A stretch of DNA of 6,284 bases from an uncultured Clostridia bacterium (GCA_944393165.1 CALXZF010000159.1:1-6284); one strand, 5' to 3'. Positions 1 to 5,689 are shown, counted from the stretch's first letter. Numbers and translations are program-made. Notes: generated from the letters alone by a model not told the origin.

Positions 1-78
1 GAGCAAGATAAAAATTATATTTCTGATTTTGATAGAATAATAGAAGAATGTAAAAACAATATTGAAGGAAAAAATTAA
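1..78 (+). CDS. C-terminal end of an unidentified protein (5' partial)
   Basis: Frame 1 is open from the window edge to a TAA at 76-78 and gives 25 residues ending in DRIIEECKNNIEGKN. The other two forward frames hit stops early. The tail is charged and looks helical, but it is too short to assign to a family. It ends only about 20 bases before truncated ZIP-transporter sequence begins. If a mobile element lies to the left, this could be the end of its last gene, for instance a recombinase; that is inference only. The product is not recognised. Confidence 0.5.
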   Translation, partial: EQDKNYISDFDRIIEECKNNIEGKN

Positions 79-98
79 AGCTAACTGTCTACTTTAGA
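79..98. other. Probable recombination junction
   Basis: To the right of about base 98 the sequence encodes ZIP-transporter residues from the asparagine of the HNLPEG motif onward. To the left, none of the three frames encodes the expected preceding ZIP helix, and the codon where histidine should be is TAG (95-97). The break between unrelated sequences must therefore fall here. No terminal inverted repeat or target duplication can be judged, because the other end of the event is outside the window. Confidence 0.45.
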
Positions 99-400
99 AT
101 CTACCAGAAGGAATATCAATGGCAGTACCCATGAAAAATGGAGGAATGAAAATTTCAAAAGTTATTTATTATGTTGTTTTATCAGGGATAACAACAGGTA
201 TTGGAGCCTTCTTTGGAGCAATAGTTGGAGGGATTTCACAAGAAGTCATATCTATTTGTTTAGCATTTGCGGCAGGTGCGATGATTTATATTGTTTCAGG
301 AGAGTTGACTCTAGAATCAAATAAGTTGTATAAAGGCAGAATGTCTGCAATTGGTAACATGATAGGATTTATTATAGGTGTTTTTGCAATGAATATATGA
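98..400 (+). pseudogene. ZIP-family metal transporter, 5'-truncated remnant
   Basis: ZIP permeases move divalent cations such as zinc, manganese or iron across the membrane and are usually about 250 aa with eight helices. Only about the last 100 residues remain. The reading starts NLPEGISMAVP (the metal-binding motif of TM4), followed by hydrophobic segments: VIYYVVLSGITTGIGAFFGA, a helix containing LAFAAGAMIYIVSGEL, and the final IGNMIGFIIGVFAM. The first half, including the histidine of HNxPEG, is missing; TAG at 95-97 is in frame just before it. An ATG at 119, preceded by AGAAGGA at 106-112, could still start a 93-aa fragment, which an automatic pipeline may call as a gene. Such a product would lack half of the transport path, so a working transporter is not expected. 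The family call is confident; calling it a pseudogene assumes that the missing half is not joined by some splicing or excision event. Confidence 0.75.
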
Positions 401-405
401 AAGAA

Positions 406-441
406 AAAACAAACCAATAGTATTGAACATTGGTTTGTTTT
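406..441. terminator. Rho-independent terminator after the ZIP remnant
   Basis: A perfect 13-bp stem (406-418 with 429-441) encloses a 10-base loop. On the plus strand the 3' arm ends in GTTTGTTTT, which serves as the U-rich tail. On the minus strand the stem runs into six T residues (complement of 404-409), so it could act from both directions. It lies 5 bases after the ZIP stop codon, as expected for the original gene's terminator. Confidence 0.8.
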
Positions 442-451
442 AGTGTATAAT
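423..451 (+). promoter_or_regulatory. Sigma-A promoter of pcrA
   Basis: A -35 element TTGAAC (423-428) and a perfect -10 TATAAT (446-451) are separated by exactly 17 bases. Transcription should start near 458, giving a leader of about 25 bases before the pcrA ATG. The -35 lies in the loop of the upstream terminator hairpin and the spacer is almost entirely its 3' arm, so terminator and promoter share the same DNA. Confidence 0.8.
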
Positions 452-482
452 AACGAAAGCAAAAAGATAAAGGAGAAGAACA

Positions 483-2825
483 ATGCAAGATTTAATAGAA
501 GGATTAAATGATAAACAAAAAGAGGCAGTGCTAGAGACAGAAGGACCATGCTTAGTAATAGCTGGAGCAGGAAGTGGTAAAACAAAAGTTTTAACTCATA
601 AAATAGCATATTTAATGGCTGAAAAAAATGTAAAACCATGGAGTATTTTGGCCATTACATTTACAAATAAAGCAGCTAATGAAATGAAAGATAGGGTAGA
701 AAAGTTAGTTGGTGAAGCAGGAAAGGATATGTGGATTGGAACATTCCATTCTATCTGTGTACGAATACTTAGAAAATATATAGATAGACTTGGATTTGAC
801 CATTCATTTTTAATATTTGATACGGCTGATCAAAGAACTCTTGTGAAAGAATGCATGAAAACTTTAAAAATCGATGACAAAATGTTCACAGATAGAAGTG
901 TTTTGTCTGAAATTAGTAATGGAAAAAATGAAATGTTAGAACCAAAAGCATATCAAACAAAATATGCAGGAGATTATAGAAAAGAAGTTATAGGAAGAAT
1001 ATATGAGCTATATCAACAAAAATTAAAAGAAAATAATGCAATCGATTTCGATGACATTATAAATTATACTATTAAAATTCTTACAGAAAATGAAGATGCA
1101 TTAGAATATTATACAAATAAATTTGAATATGTTCTTGTTGATGAGTATCAGGATACTAACAAAGCACAATTTACACTAGTTACTATTTTAGCATCTAAGC
1201 ATGGGAATATTACAGTTGTTGGAGATAATGACCAAGGAATTTACAGCTTTAGAGGTGCAGATATTACAAATATACTAAACTTCGAAAAAGATTTTCCAGG
1301 AACGAAGATTATAAAATTAGAGCAAAACTATAGATGTACTGGAAACATCTTAAAGGCTGCAAATGCTGTAATTAAACACAATGAAAATAAATATGAAAAA
1401 AAATTATGGACAGAAAATGAAGAAGGTCATTTACCAATAATACATAAAGTTGATGATGAATATGACGAAGGAAGGTACATAGTAGAAGAGATTAATCATT
1501 TAAGAAGGGAAGAATATTTCAAATATTCAGATTTCACTGTTTTATATAGAATGAACTCTCAATCAAGAGCAATAGAGGAAATTTTAAGAAGAGAAGCTAT
1601 TCCATATAAAATTGTTGGTGGTTTAAAATTCTACGAAAGAAAAGAAATTAAAGATATAATTTCATATTTAAGATTAATATATAATTTGTCTGACAATATA
1701 TCATTAAGAAGAATAATAAATGAGCCTAAAAGAGGAATAGGAAAAACCAGTATTGACAACATACAAGAAATTTCTGACAAAACAGGACTTTCAATGTTTG
1801 ATATTATAAAACATGCTGATGAATATGGATTAAATAGAGTAAAAGCAAATTCTCAAGAATTTGTAGAAACTATTGAATACTTAAGAAGTAAAATGGAAGA
1901 ACTTAACATATCAGAGCTTATTAAAGAAACATTGAATAAAACAGGATATGTAAAAGCACTAGAACTTGAAAATACTACAGAAGCAGAGACAAGAATACAA
2001 AACTTGGAAGAGTTTTTAACAGTTGCTATAGAATTTGAAGAAGAAGAAGCAGAGAATACTTTAGCAGATTTCCTAGAAGGAATTACATTAAGTAGTGATA
2101 TTGACGGAATGCAAGACGAAGAGGATTCGGTTACTTTAATGACATTACATAGTGCAAAAGGATTAGAGTTTCCAGTGGTATTCTTAGTTGGAATGGAAGA
2201 AGGTATTTTTCCAGGAAACAAGTCAATAGGAGAACCTAAAGAATTAGAAGAAGAAAGAAGATTATTCTATGTTGGAATTACAAGAGCTAAACAATATTTA
2301 TATTTAACATGCTCAAAGAAGAGGACAATCTTTGGTTCAACCAGTTATAATGCTGTTTCTAGATTTGTAAATGAAATTCCAGAAGAACTTTTAGAAGGAT
2401 TCGATGAACTAGAAAGTAGTGGAAGTAATGAATTTAGTGATAGCCCATATAAATGGGAATATGGAACGAGCCTAAAAACTAAATCGTACAAATTTGATAC
2501 TGAACAAAGCAGAACAAACTTTAATGTGGCAGCTTCATCAGCTGGAAATACTTATTCATATAATACGACTGGAACGAAAAATAGTGGCGGTTTCCAATTT
2601 AAAACAGCAGAAAGCTTCTTAAATTCTTTAAGTGCTAAAAAAGCAAATAATGAGTTTGATATATCTAAGTATAAAGAAGGACAGCGAATATACCACAAGA
2701 AATTTGGAGAAGGAACGATTAATAAAATTGAAGAAGAAGGAGAAGACTATAAGTTAGATATTTCTTTTGATAAAGCTGGTCACAAGAGACTAATGGCTAA
2801 ATTTGCCAATTTAGAAATTATATAA
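483..2825 (+). CDS. pcrA: ATP-dependent DNA helicase PcrA (UvrD/Rep family)
   Basis: A superfamily 1A 3'-to-5' DNA helicase that acts in repair, replication restart and removal of recombinase filaments. All motifs are visible in the 780 residues: Q-motif glutamine Q12 in LNDKQKEAV; Walker A AGAGSGKT (27-34); Ia TFTNKAANEM (59-68); Walker B DEYQD (220-224); motif III GDNDQGIYSFRGAD (247-260); motif IV QNYR (281-284); motif V TLHSAKGLEF (554-563); motif VI RRLFYVGITRAK (592-603). After a low-complexity Ser/Asn-rich linker (about 640-725), residues 730-780 match the C-terminal Tudor-like domain of Gram-positive PcrA, which in studied homologues contacts RNA polymerase. The length is slightly above the usual 720-760 because of the linker. 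The start at 483 is supported by AGGAG at 471-475. Motif III has Gly and Ser where many relatives have DQSIYxF, but the key Gln, Tyr and Arg are kept. Rep or UvrD is less likely given the C-terminal domain and the Firmicute context. Confidence 0.96.
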   Translation: MQDLIEGLNDKQKEAVLETEGPCLVIAGAGSGKTKVLTHKIAYLMAEKNVKPWSILAITFTNKAANEMKDRVEKLVGEAGKDMWIGTFHSICVRILRKYIDRLGFDHSFLIFDTADQRTLVKECMKTLKIDDKMFTDRSVLSEISNGKNEMLEPKAYQTKYAGDYRKEVIGRIYELYQQKLKENNAIDFDDIINYTIKILTENEDALEYYTNKFEYVLVDEYQDTNKAQFTLVTILASKHGNITVVGDNDQGIYSFRGADITNILNFEKDFPGTKIIKLEQNYRCTGNILKAANAVIKHNENKYEKKLWTENEEGHLPIIHKVDDEYDEGRYIVEEINHLRREEYFKYSDFTVLYRMNSQSRAIEEILRREAIPYKIVGGLKFYERKEIKDIISYLRLIYNLSDNISLRRIINEPKRGIGKTSIDNIQEISDKTGLSMFDIIKHADEYGLNRVKANSQEFVETIEYLRSKMEELNISELIKETLNKTGYVKALELENTTEAETRIQNLEEFLTVAIEFEEEEAENTLADFLEGITLSSDIDGMQDEEDSVTLMTLHSAKGLEFPVVFLVGMEEGIFPGNKSIGEPKELEEERRLFYVGITRAKQYLYLTCSKKRTIFGSTSYNAVSRFVNEIPEELLEGFDELESSGSNEFSDSPYKWEYGTSLKTKSYKFDTEQSRTNFNVAASSAGNTYSYNTTGTKNSGGFQFKTAESFLNSLSAKKANNEFDISKYKEGQRIYHKKFGEGTINKIEEEGEDYKLDISFDKAGHKRLMAKFANLEII

Positions 2826-2870
2826 GCGTAAACAAAAGGGACGCTCTTAAAAAAAATTGTTAAAAAATTT

Positions 2871-2899
2871 GTATAAAATTTCAAAATCTATCCATAATA
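2871..2899 (+). promoter_or_regulatory. Candidate sigma-G-type sporulation promoter of the coat gene pair
   Basis: GTATA (2871-2875) and CATAATA (2893-2899) are 17 bases apart and match the forespore sigma-G consensus known from Bacillus subtilis (GHATR, 17-18 bases, CATWMTA). Start would be near 2907, about 70 bases before the first coat gene. The region is extremely AT-rich, so a chance match is possible, and TTGTAT/CATAAT in the same place could also be read as a weak sigma-A promoter. Confidence 0.4.
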
Positions 2900-2918
2900 A
2901 TATAGTAAAAATCAAATC

Positions 2919-2947
2919 GGTTTATAGGTATAACCTAATTAAAAACC
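2919..2947 (+). promoter_or_regulatory. Leader stem-loop before the coat genes
   Basis: An inner stem TAGGT (2925-2929) with ACCTA (2933-2937) and a 3-base loop sits inside an outer stem GGTTT (2919-2923) with AAACC (2943-2947). It ends 14 bases before the AAGGA ribosome-binding site at 2962-2966. No T-run follows, so it is not a terminator; RNA stabilisation or an operator are possible. It matches no riboswitch I recognise. Confidence 0.35.
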
Positions 2948-2976
2948 TAAATTTATTGTACAAGGAATGATTGAAA

Positions 2977-3165
2977 ATGGCAAATCTTAGTCAAGTAGAA
3001 TTACAAAATTTAAGACATTTTATAGGTTCACACGAGACTTCTTATCAAAAGTTAAATGCATACGCATCTCAAGCAGTAGATCCACAAATAAAGCAAATGT
3101 TTACTAAAGCTGCTCAAGATAGTCTAAATACTAAACAAAAATTAATGTCTTTCTTAAATAATTAA
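2977..3165 (+). CDS. Small spore coat-like protein, first of a pair
   Basis: A 62-residue, soluble, all-helical-looking protein with no signal peptide or membrane segment (MANLSQVELQNLRHFIGSHE..., ending SFLNN). The pattern ELQNLRHFIGSHET, then KLNAYA and a DPQIKQMF segment, resembles the short proteins commonly encoded next to CotF-type coat proteins in Clostridia. The likely role is a structural component of the spore coat or of the developing spore, inferred from family resemblance and from the neighbour. ATG at 2977 is preferred over the in-frame TTG at 2971: AAGGA (2962-2966) is 10 bases from the ATG but only 4 from the TTG. The second coat gene follows after 34 bases with no terminator between, so the two are probably co-transcribed. 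No catalytic residues are evident. Confidence 0.7.
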   Translation: MANLSQVELQNLRHFIGSHETSYQKLNAYASQAVDPQIKQMFTKAAQDSLNTKQKLMSFLNN

Positions 3166-3184
3166 ATTCTTGAATAATTAAATT
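3157..3184 (+). repeat. 12-bp direct repeat between the two coat genes
   Basis: AATAATTAAATT occurs at 3157-3168 and again at 3173-3184. The first copy carries the stop codon of the upstream coat gene; the second ends directly before the Shine-Dalgarno region of the next gene. It looks like a small local duplication with a 16-base period. Confidence 0.6.
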
Positions 3185-3186
3185 AT

Positions 3187-3191
3187 GGAGG
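3187..3191 (+). promoter_or_regulatory. Ribosome-binding site that fixes the CotF-like start
   Basis: GGAGG lies 8 bases upstream of ATG 3200. The alternative ATG at 3185 overlaps this site and has no Shine-Dalgarno sequence of its own, so the longer reading is rejected. Confidence 0.8.
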
Positions 3192-3199
3192 TAGATTTC

Positions 3200-3442
3200 A
3201 TGGATGAAAAAACAATGGTAAATGATATTTTGGCAGGTGTTAAAGCTAGCTTAGGTTCATATCAAACAGCAATATCAGAAGCGGAAAACATGCAATTAAG
3301 ACAAACTCTTCAACAAATCAGAAATAATGATGAGAGTTTTCAATATGAGCTTTTTAAAACAGCTCAAGCAAAGGGGTATTATAAACCAGCACAACCTGCA
3401 ACTGTTACGGAAATACAGACTGTAAAGACTGATGTACAATAG
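3200..3442 (+). CDS. CotF-like spore coat protein (Coat_F family)
   Basis: An 80-residue helical protein of the Coat_F type, a ferritin-like-fold coat component made during sporulation. Recognisable parts in order: an N-terminal MDEKTMVNDILAGVKASLGS helix, the YQTAISEAENMQLRQTLQQI helix, then NNDESFQYELFKTAQAKGYYKPAQPA, where the FQYELF and KGYYKPAQPA pattern is characteristic of the family. A short polar tail ends it. There is no signal peptide or membrane helix; coat proteins are made in the cytoplasm of the sporulating cell. Together with the 62-aa gene upstream it forms the two-gene coat cassette frequent in Clostridia. Its length matches the short clostridial CotF proteins rather than the longer B. 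subtilis CotF. No clear terminator follows, only AT-only palindromes near 3521-3534. Confidence 0.83.
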   Translation: MDEKTMVNDILAGVKASLGSYQTAISEAENMQLRQTLQQIRNNDESFQYELFKTAQAKGYYKPAQPATVTEIQTVKTDVQ

Positions 3443-3566
3443 AATTCTTAGAAAAATGAAGAAATTGAAAGCAAATTAAAGATTTTAGAAATAAAATTAA
3501 GATATACAAAGATTTTAAACAAATTTTAAAATTTTTTAAAATATATATTTAATATACAATACTAGT

Positions 3567-3621
3567 GTTAAAATTTTGGCAGTACAATTTCGTATTTTAA
3601 CTTAAACTAAGAAATTGTGCC
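3567..3621 (+). promoter_or_regulatory. Interleaved inverted repeats in the leader of the M23 gene
   Basis: Two 8-bp complementary pairs are interlocked: GTTAAAAT (3567-3574) with ATTTTAAC (3594-3601), and ACAATTTC (3584-3591) with GAAATTGT (3611-3618). The second pair extends by GGC/GCC (3578-3580 with 3619-3621) across a 3-base bulge. The order A-B-A'-B' allows either an H-type pseudoknot (connecting segments of 9, 2 and 9 bases) or two mutually exclusive hairpins. It ends one base before the AGGG Shine-Dalgarno sequence of the M23 gene. A possible -10 TACAAT (3555-3560) would start RNA close to 3567, but no good -35 is seen. It matches no riboswitch class I recognise. Confidence 0.4.
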
Positions 3622-3632
3622 TAGGGAAAGGA

Positions 3633-4640
3633 ATGTTTAACATTAATATTTTAAGAAAAGTAGCAATAACTACAAGAAAATCAATAAAACTATTAATTCT
3701 AATGTTTCTATCTGCAATAGTTCTAATAGGATTAGTAGTATTATTTTACAACCCAACTTACGAGGTAAGCTTAAATGGGGAAGTGATTGGCTATACATCA
3801 AACAAAAGTGAATTACAAGGTAGAATAAATGAGTATACAGCAGAAAATGAAGAAGAAAATATCGCGTTCATTCAAATTGATGCAATGCCAACATACGAGT
3901 TATGCTTATTAAAAAAAGATGTCCAAACAAACGATGACGAAATATACGCTAAAGTTACTGAAAACGGAACACCATATTATAAATATTATGCAATAACTGA
4001 AGATAAAGAAGAAAAATTCTATTTAGCATCATTTAAAGATGCTGAAAAAGTAATTGATGATTTGGAAGAAAAAGATAGTGCAAATCAAGATGATTTAGGA
4101 ATAGTAGAAAAATATAGCAAAAAATTAGAAAAATTTACTGATGTTGAAAAATGTGTATCTAAATTATATGAGAAAAAAGTTGTGGTTCAAACAGTTACAT
4201 ATTCTTCTGCACCAGCATCTAATTATAGTACAGGTAGATCATATTCAAATGTGAGCTTGGGAATTAGTTTAATAAATCCGGTGTCTGGAGTAATAACTTC
4301 TAGATATGGAAGTAATGATAGTGTTAGAGACCACACACATGCAGGACTGGATATATCGGCTCCATATGGTACTTCTATAAAAGCTGCAGCAGCTGGAACA
4401 GTTACATATTCTGGAAATGCAAATGACGGCTTTGGAAACTATGTTATTATATCTCATGGAAATGGAGTAGTTACAGTATATGCTCACTGCAGTTCACTTC
4501 TAGTTTCAGCAGGTCAAACTGTAAGCCAAGGAGAAGTAATTGCTAAAGTAGGGTCAACTGGAAATTCAACAGGAAACCATTTGCATTTCGAAGTAAGGAA
4601 AAATGGGATTACATATAATCCACAAAACTATGTGTATTAA
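3633..4640 (+). CDS. Membrane-anchored M23 (LytM-type) peptidoglycan endopeptidase
   Basis: A zinc metallopeptidase expected to cut peptide cross-links of peptidoglycan outside the membrane. The 335 residues comprise a basic cytoplasmic N-terminus, one hydrophobic anchor at about 20-39 (LLILMFLSAIVLIGLVVLFY), an extracytoplasmic region (about 42-190) beginning YEVSLNGEVIGYTSNKSELQ, a Ser/Tyr-rich linker (about 192-216), and a C-terminal LytM domain (about 220-335). Zinc ligands H236 and D240 (HAGLD) and H318 (HLHFEV), and catalytic histidines H285 (YAH) and H316, are all present, so it should be active. ATG 3633 has AGGG at 3623-3626 six bases upstream; the in-frame TTG at 3615 lacks a suitable site and lies in a potential stem. 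Next to coat genes, a SpoIIQ-like sporulation role is conceivable, but it is longer than SpoIIQ and not beside spoIID, so a general cell-wall hydrolase is the safer call. A bidirectional terminator follows. Confidence 0.88.
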   Translation: MFNINILRKVAITTRKSIKLLILMFLSAIVLIGLVVLFYNPTYEVSLNGEVIGYTSNKSELQGRINEYTAENEEENIAFIQIDAMPTYELCLLKKDVQTNDDEIYAKVTENGTPYYKYYAITEDKEEKFYLASFKDAEKVIDDLEEKDSANQDDLGIVEKYSKKLEKFTDVEKCVSKLYEKKVVVQTVTYSSAPASNYSTGRSYSNVSLGISLINPVSGVITSRYGSNDSVRDHTHAGLDISAPYGTSIKAAAAGTVTYSGNANDGFGNYVIISHGNGVVTVYAHCSSLLVSAGQTVSQGEVIAKVGSTGNSTGNHLHFEVRKNGITYNPQNYVY

Positions 4641-4689
4641 TAATGCATAGACTGAAAATTGTAATTCAAACTAGATATGATAATGATTA

Positions 4690-4723
4690 AACGAGAGTAA
4701 AATTTATAAAAATTACTCTCGTT
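4690..4723. terminator. Bidirectional terminator between the M23 gene and mecA
   Basis: A perfect 11-bp stem (AACGAGAGTAA at 4690-4700 with TTACTCTCGTT at 4713-4723) has a 12-base AT loop. On the plus strand it is followed by GTTTGTTAATT; on the minus strand the arm ends GTT and continues TTAATCATT. It lies between two convergent genes and can serve both. Confidence 0.8.
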
Positions 4724-4769
4724 GTTTGTTAATTATTTAGTTTAAAATTTATTTTTAATCAAATTTGAT

Positions 4770-5438
4770 TTAATCATTTAATTTTTGTTCTATTGTTTGA
4801 CTTTTCAAAAAATGAGGAAAACTTTTCTTAAGTGCATTATTTTTAATAAACAATTTTCCTGATTCATTTAATCTACTAATATATAAATCTGGGTTTTCTA
4901 CATATGAACCAAATTCAGTAATTCCAGAATAAAATTTGGTCATATTTCCATATTCCTCACTTAAATTATGTAATACTAAATAATATGAATCATTGCATAA
5001 ATAAACATAAATTTTATCAGCTACTTTAGTAGAATCTGTAAGTTTATTATGTACAAGAAATTCAATAAAATTACAATAATCGTCAAAAGTGATGAATTTA
5101 TAAATTAAATAAGATGTATCCGTGCGAGCCACCTTCCTTTTAGCTTTTGGCTTTTTCTTTGGGTAAGCTTGCAAAAGCTTTTTGGTAGTGTTAGAAGCAA
5201 CTTTTGTAATTGTAAGTACAAAGTCTTCTTCTGTCATTGCTAAAGCTTCTATTTTTATTTTACAATCTCTAGTTTTAAAACCGATTTTCTCTTCAGCTTC
5301 TTTAAGCATATCTAAAAACAAATCTTGGCTTTCTATAGAATTGGACATAAAATCATGGAAATTTATATCCTTTTCCTCTAAATCATGCATTGATAAAGTA
5401 ATCCTTATTTTGTTTTCATTGAGTTTTTCAAATTTCAT
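4770..5438 (-). CDS. mecA: Adaptor protein MecA (ClpC substrate adaptor)
   Basis: MecA hands target proteins to the ClpC-ClpP protease and helps assemble the ClpC hexamer; in B. subtilis it controls the competence factor ComK. The 222 residues match the usual length (B. subtilis MecA is 218). The N-terminal domain (1-80) starts with the hallmark MKFEKLNENKIRITLSMHDLEE, then INFHDFMSNSIESQDLFLDML, and binds substrate. A strongly basic linker (about 81-107, KKKPKAKRK) leads to the ClpC-binding C-terminal domain (about 108-215), with YLIYKFITFDDYCNFIEF near its start and the family segment GSYVENPDLYISRLNESGKLFIKNNAL cut short here by its tail. The start at 5438 is set by GGAGG (5447-5451), 8 bases upstream; the in-frame TTG at 5453 overlaps that site. 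No comK is in view, and in Clostridia the targets are largely unknown, so a general proteolysis role is inferred. It is transcribed alone and divergently from the DUF4321 gene. Confidence 0.93.
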   Translation of the reverse strand: MKFEKLNENKIRITLSMHDLEEKDINFHDFMSNSIESQDLFLDMLKEAEEKIGFKTRDCKIKIEALAMTEEDFVLTITKVASNTTKKLLQAYPKKKPKAKRKVARTDTSYLIYKFITFDDYCNFIEFLVHNKLTDSTKVADKIYVYLCNDSYYLVLHNLSEEYGNMTKFYSGITEFGSYVENPDLYISRLNESGKLFIKNNALKKSFPHFLKSQTIEQKLND

Positions 5439-5446
5439 TAAAAAGT

Positions 5447-5451
5447 CCTCC
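5447..5451 (-). promoter_or_regulatory. Ribosome-binding site that fixes the mecA start
   Basis: On the minus strand GGAGG stands 8 bases before ATG 5438-5436. The longer reading from TTG at 5453 would place its start codon inside or next to this site, so it is not used. Confidence 0.85.
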
Positions 5452-5478
5452 AATAACTTTTAATAATCTAGTTATAAT

Positions 5479-5507
5479 ATTATATTTTGCATAATAAAAA
5501 AATGTAA
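5479..5507 (-). promoter_or_regulatory. Sigma-A promoter of mecA
   Basis: On the minus strand TTACAT (5507-5502) and a perfect TATAAT (5484-5479) are 17 bases apart. Transcription should start near 5472, leaving a leader of about 34 bases. The -10 lies in a 12-bp perfect AT palindrome (5473-5484). Confidence 0.7.
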
Positions 5508-5556
5508 CTACTAGTATATCATAAAAACTAATAAAATTAAATACATTTTAGATAAA

Positions 5557-5575
5557 AATATTGTAACACAATATT
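5557..5575. repeat. 8-bp inverted repeat between the divergent promoters
   Basis: AATATTGT (5557-5564) and ACAATATT (5568-5575) are perfect complements with a 3-base spacer (AAC). The site lies about 50 bases upstream of the mecA -35 and 35 bases upstream of the DUF4321-gene -35. It has no T-run, so it is not a terminator; an operator is possible but no known regulator is recognised. Confidence 0.4.
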
Positions 5576-5610
5576 AAGAAAAAATAAATAGAAAAACTTT
5601 CCTGTAAATC

Positions 5611-5639
5611 TTGAAAAAAATCGATATACAAGATATAAT
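5611..5639 (+). promoter_or_regulatory. Sigma-A promoter of the DUF4321-radC unit
   Basis: TTGAAA (5611-5616) and a perfect TATAAT (5634-5639) are separated by 17 bases. The start should be near 5646, about 44 bases before the first ATG. No other equally good promoter is seen before radC. Confidence 0.82.
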
Positions 5640-5689
5640 ACATAAGTATAAAATATTGAATATAAGCAAAAGAGGAGGATATAATAAAT

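Noticed and set aside
1853..2221. Long minus-strand open frame inside pcrA
   Set aside because: It is a serine-rich antisense shadow of pcrA with no ribosome-binding site and no family resemblance; the other opposite-strand frames over the ZIP remnant, M23, mecA, DUF4321 and radC genes are rejected for the same reason.
2824..2848. Possible terminator just after pcrA (AGCGT/ACGCT)
   Set aside because: The stem is only 5 bp with an 11-base loop and is followed by an A-run rather than a T-run, so it should not terminate plus-strand transcription.
3521..3550. AT-only palindrome AAATTTTAAAATTT as terminator after the coat genes
   Set aside because: The stem contains no G or C and would be unstable; such palindromes are expected by chance in this AT-rich gap.
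3615..3632. TTG start for the M23 gene, adding six residues
   Set aside because: No Shine-Dalgarno sequence precedes it and it lies in a potential stem, whereas ATG 3633 has AGGG at proper distance.
4757..4770. Perfect 14-bp palindrome AATCAAATTTGATT at the mecA stop
   Set aside because: It has a short AT-rich stem and no T-run on the mecA strand; the 11-bp hairpin at 4690-4723 is a far better terminator.
5472..5486. PerR/Fur-like box overlapping the mecA -10
   Set aside because: TTATAAT is followed by TATTATA-like sequence, but the second half-site does not fit the 7-1-7 arrangement, and the palindrome is largely explained by the -10 element itself.
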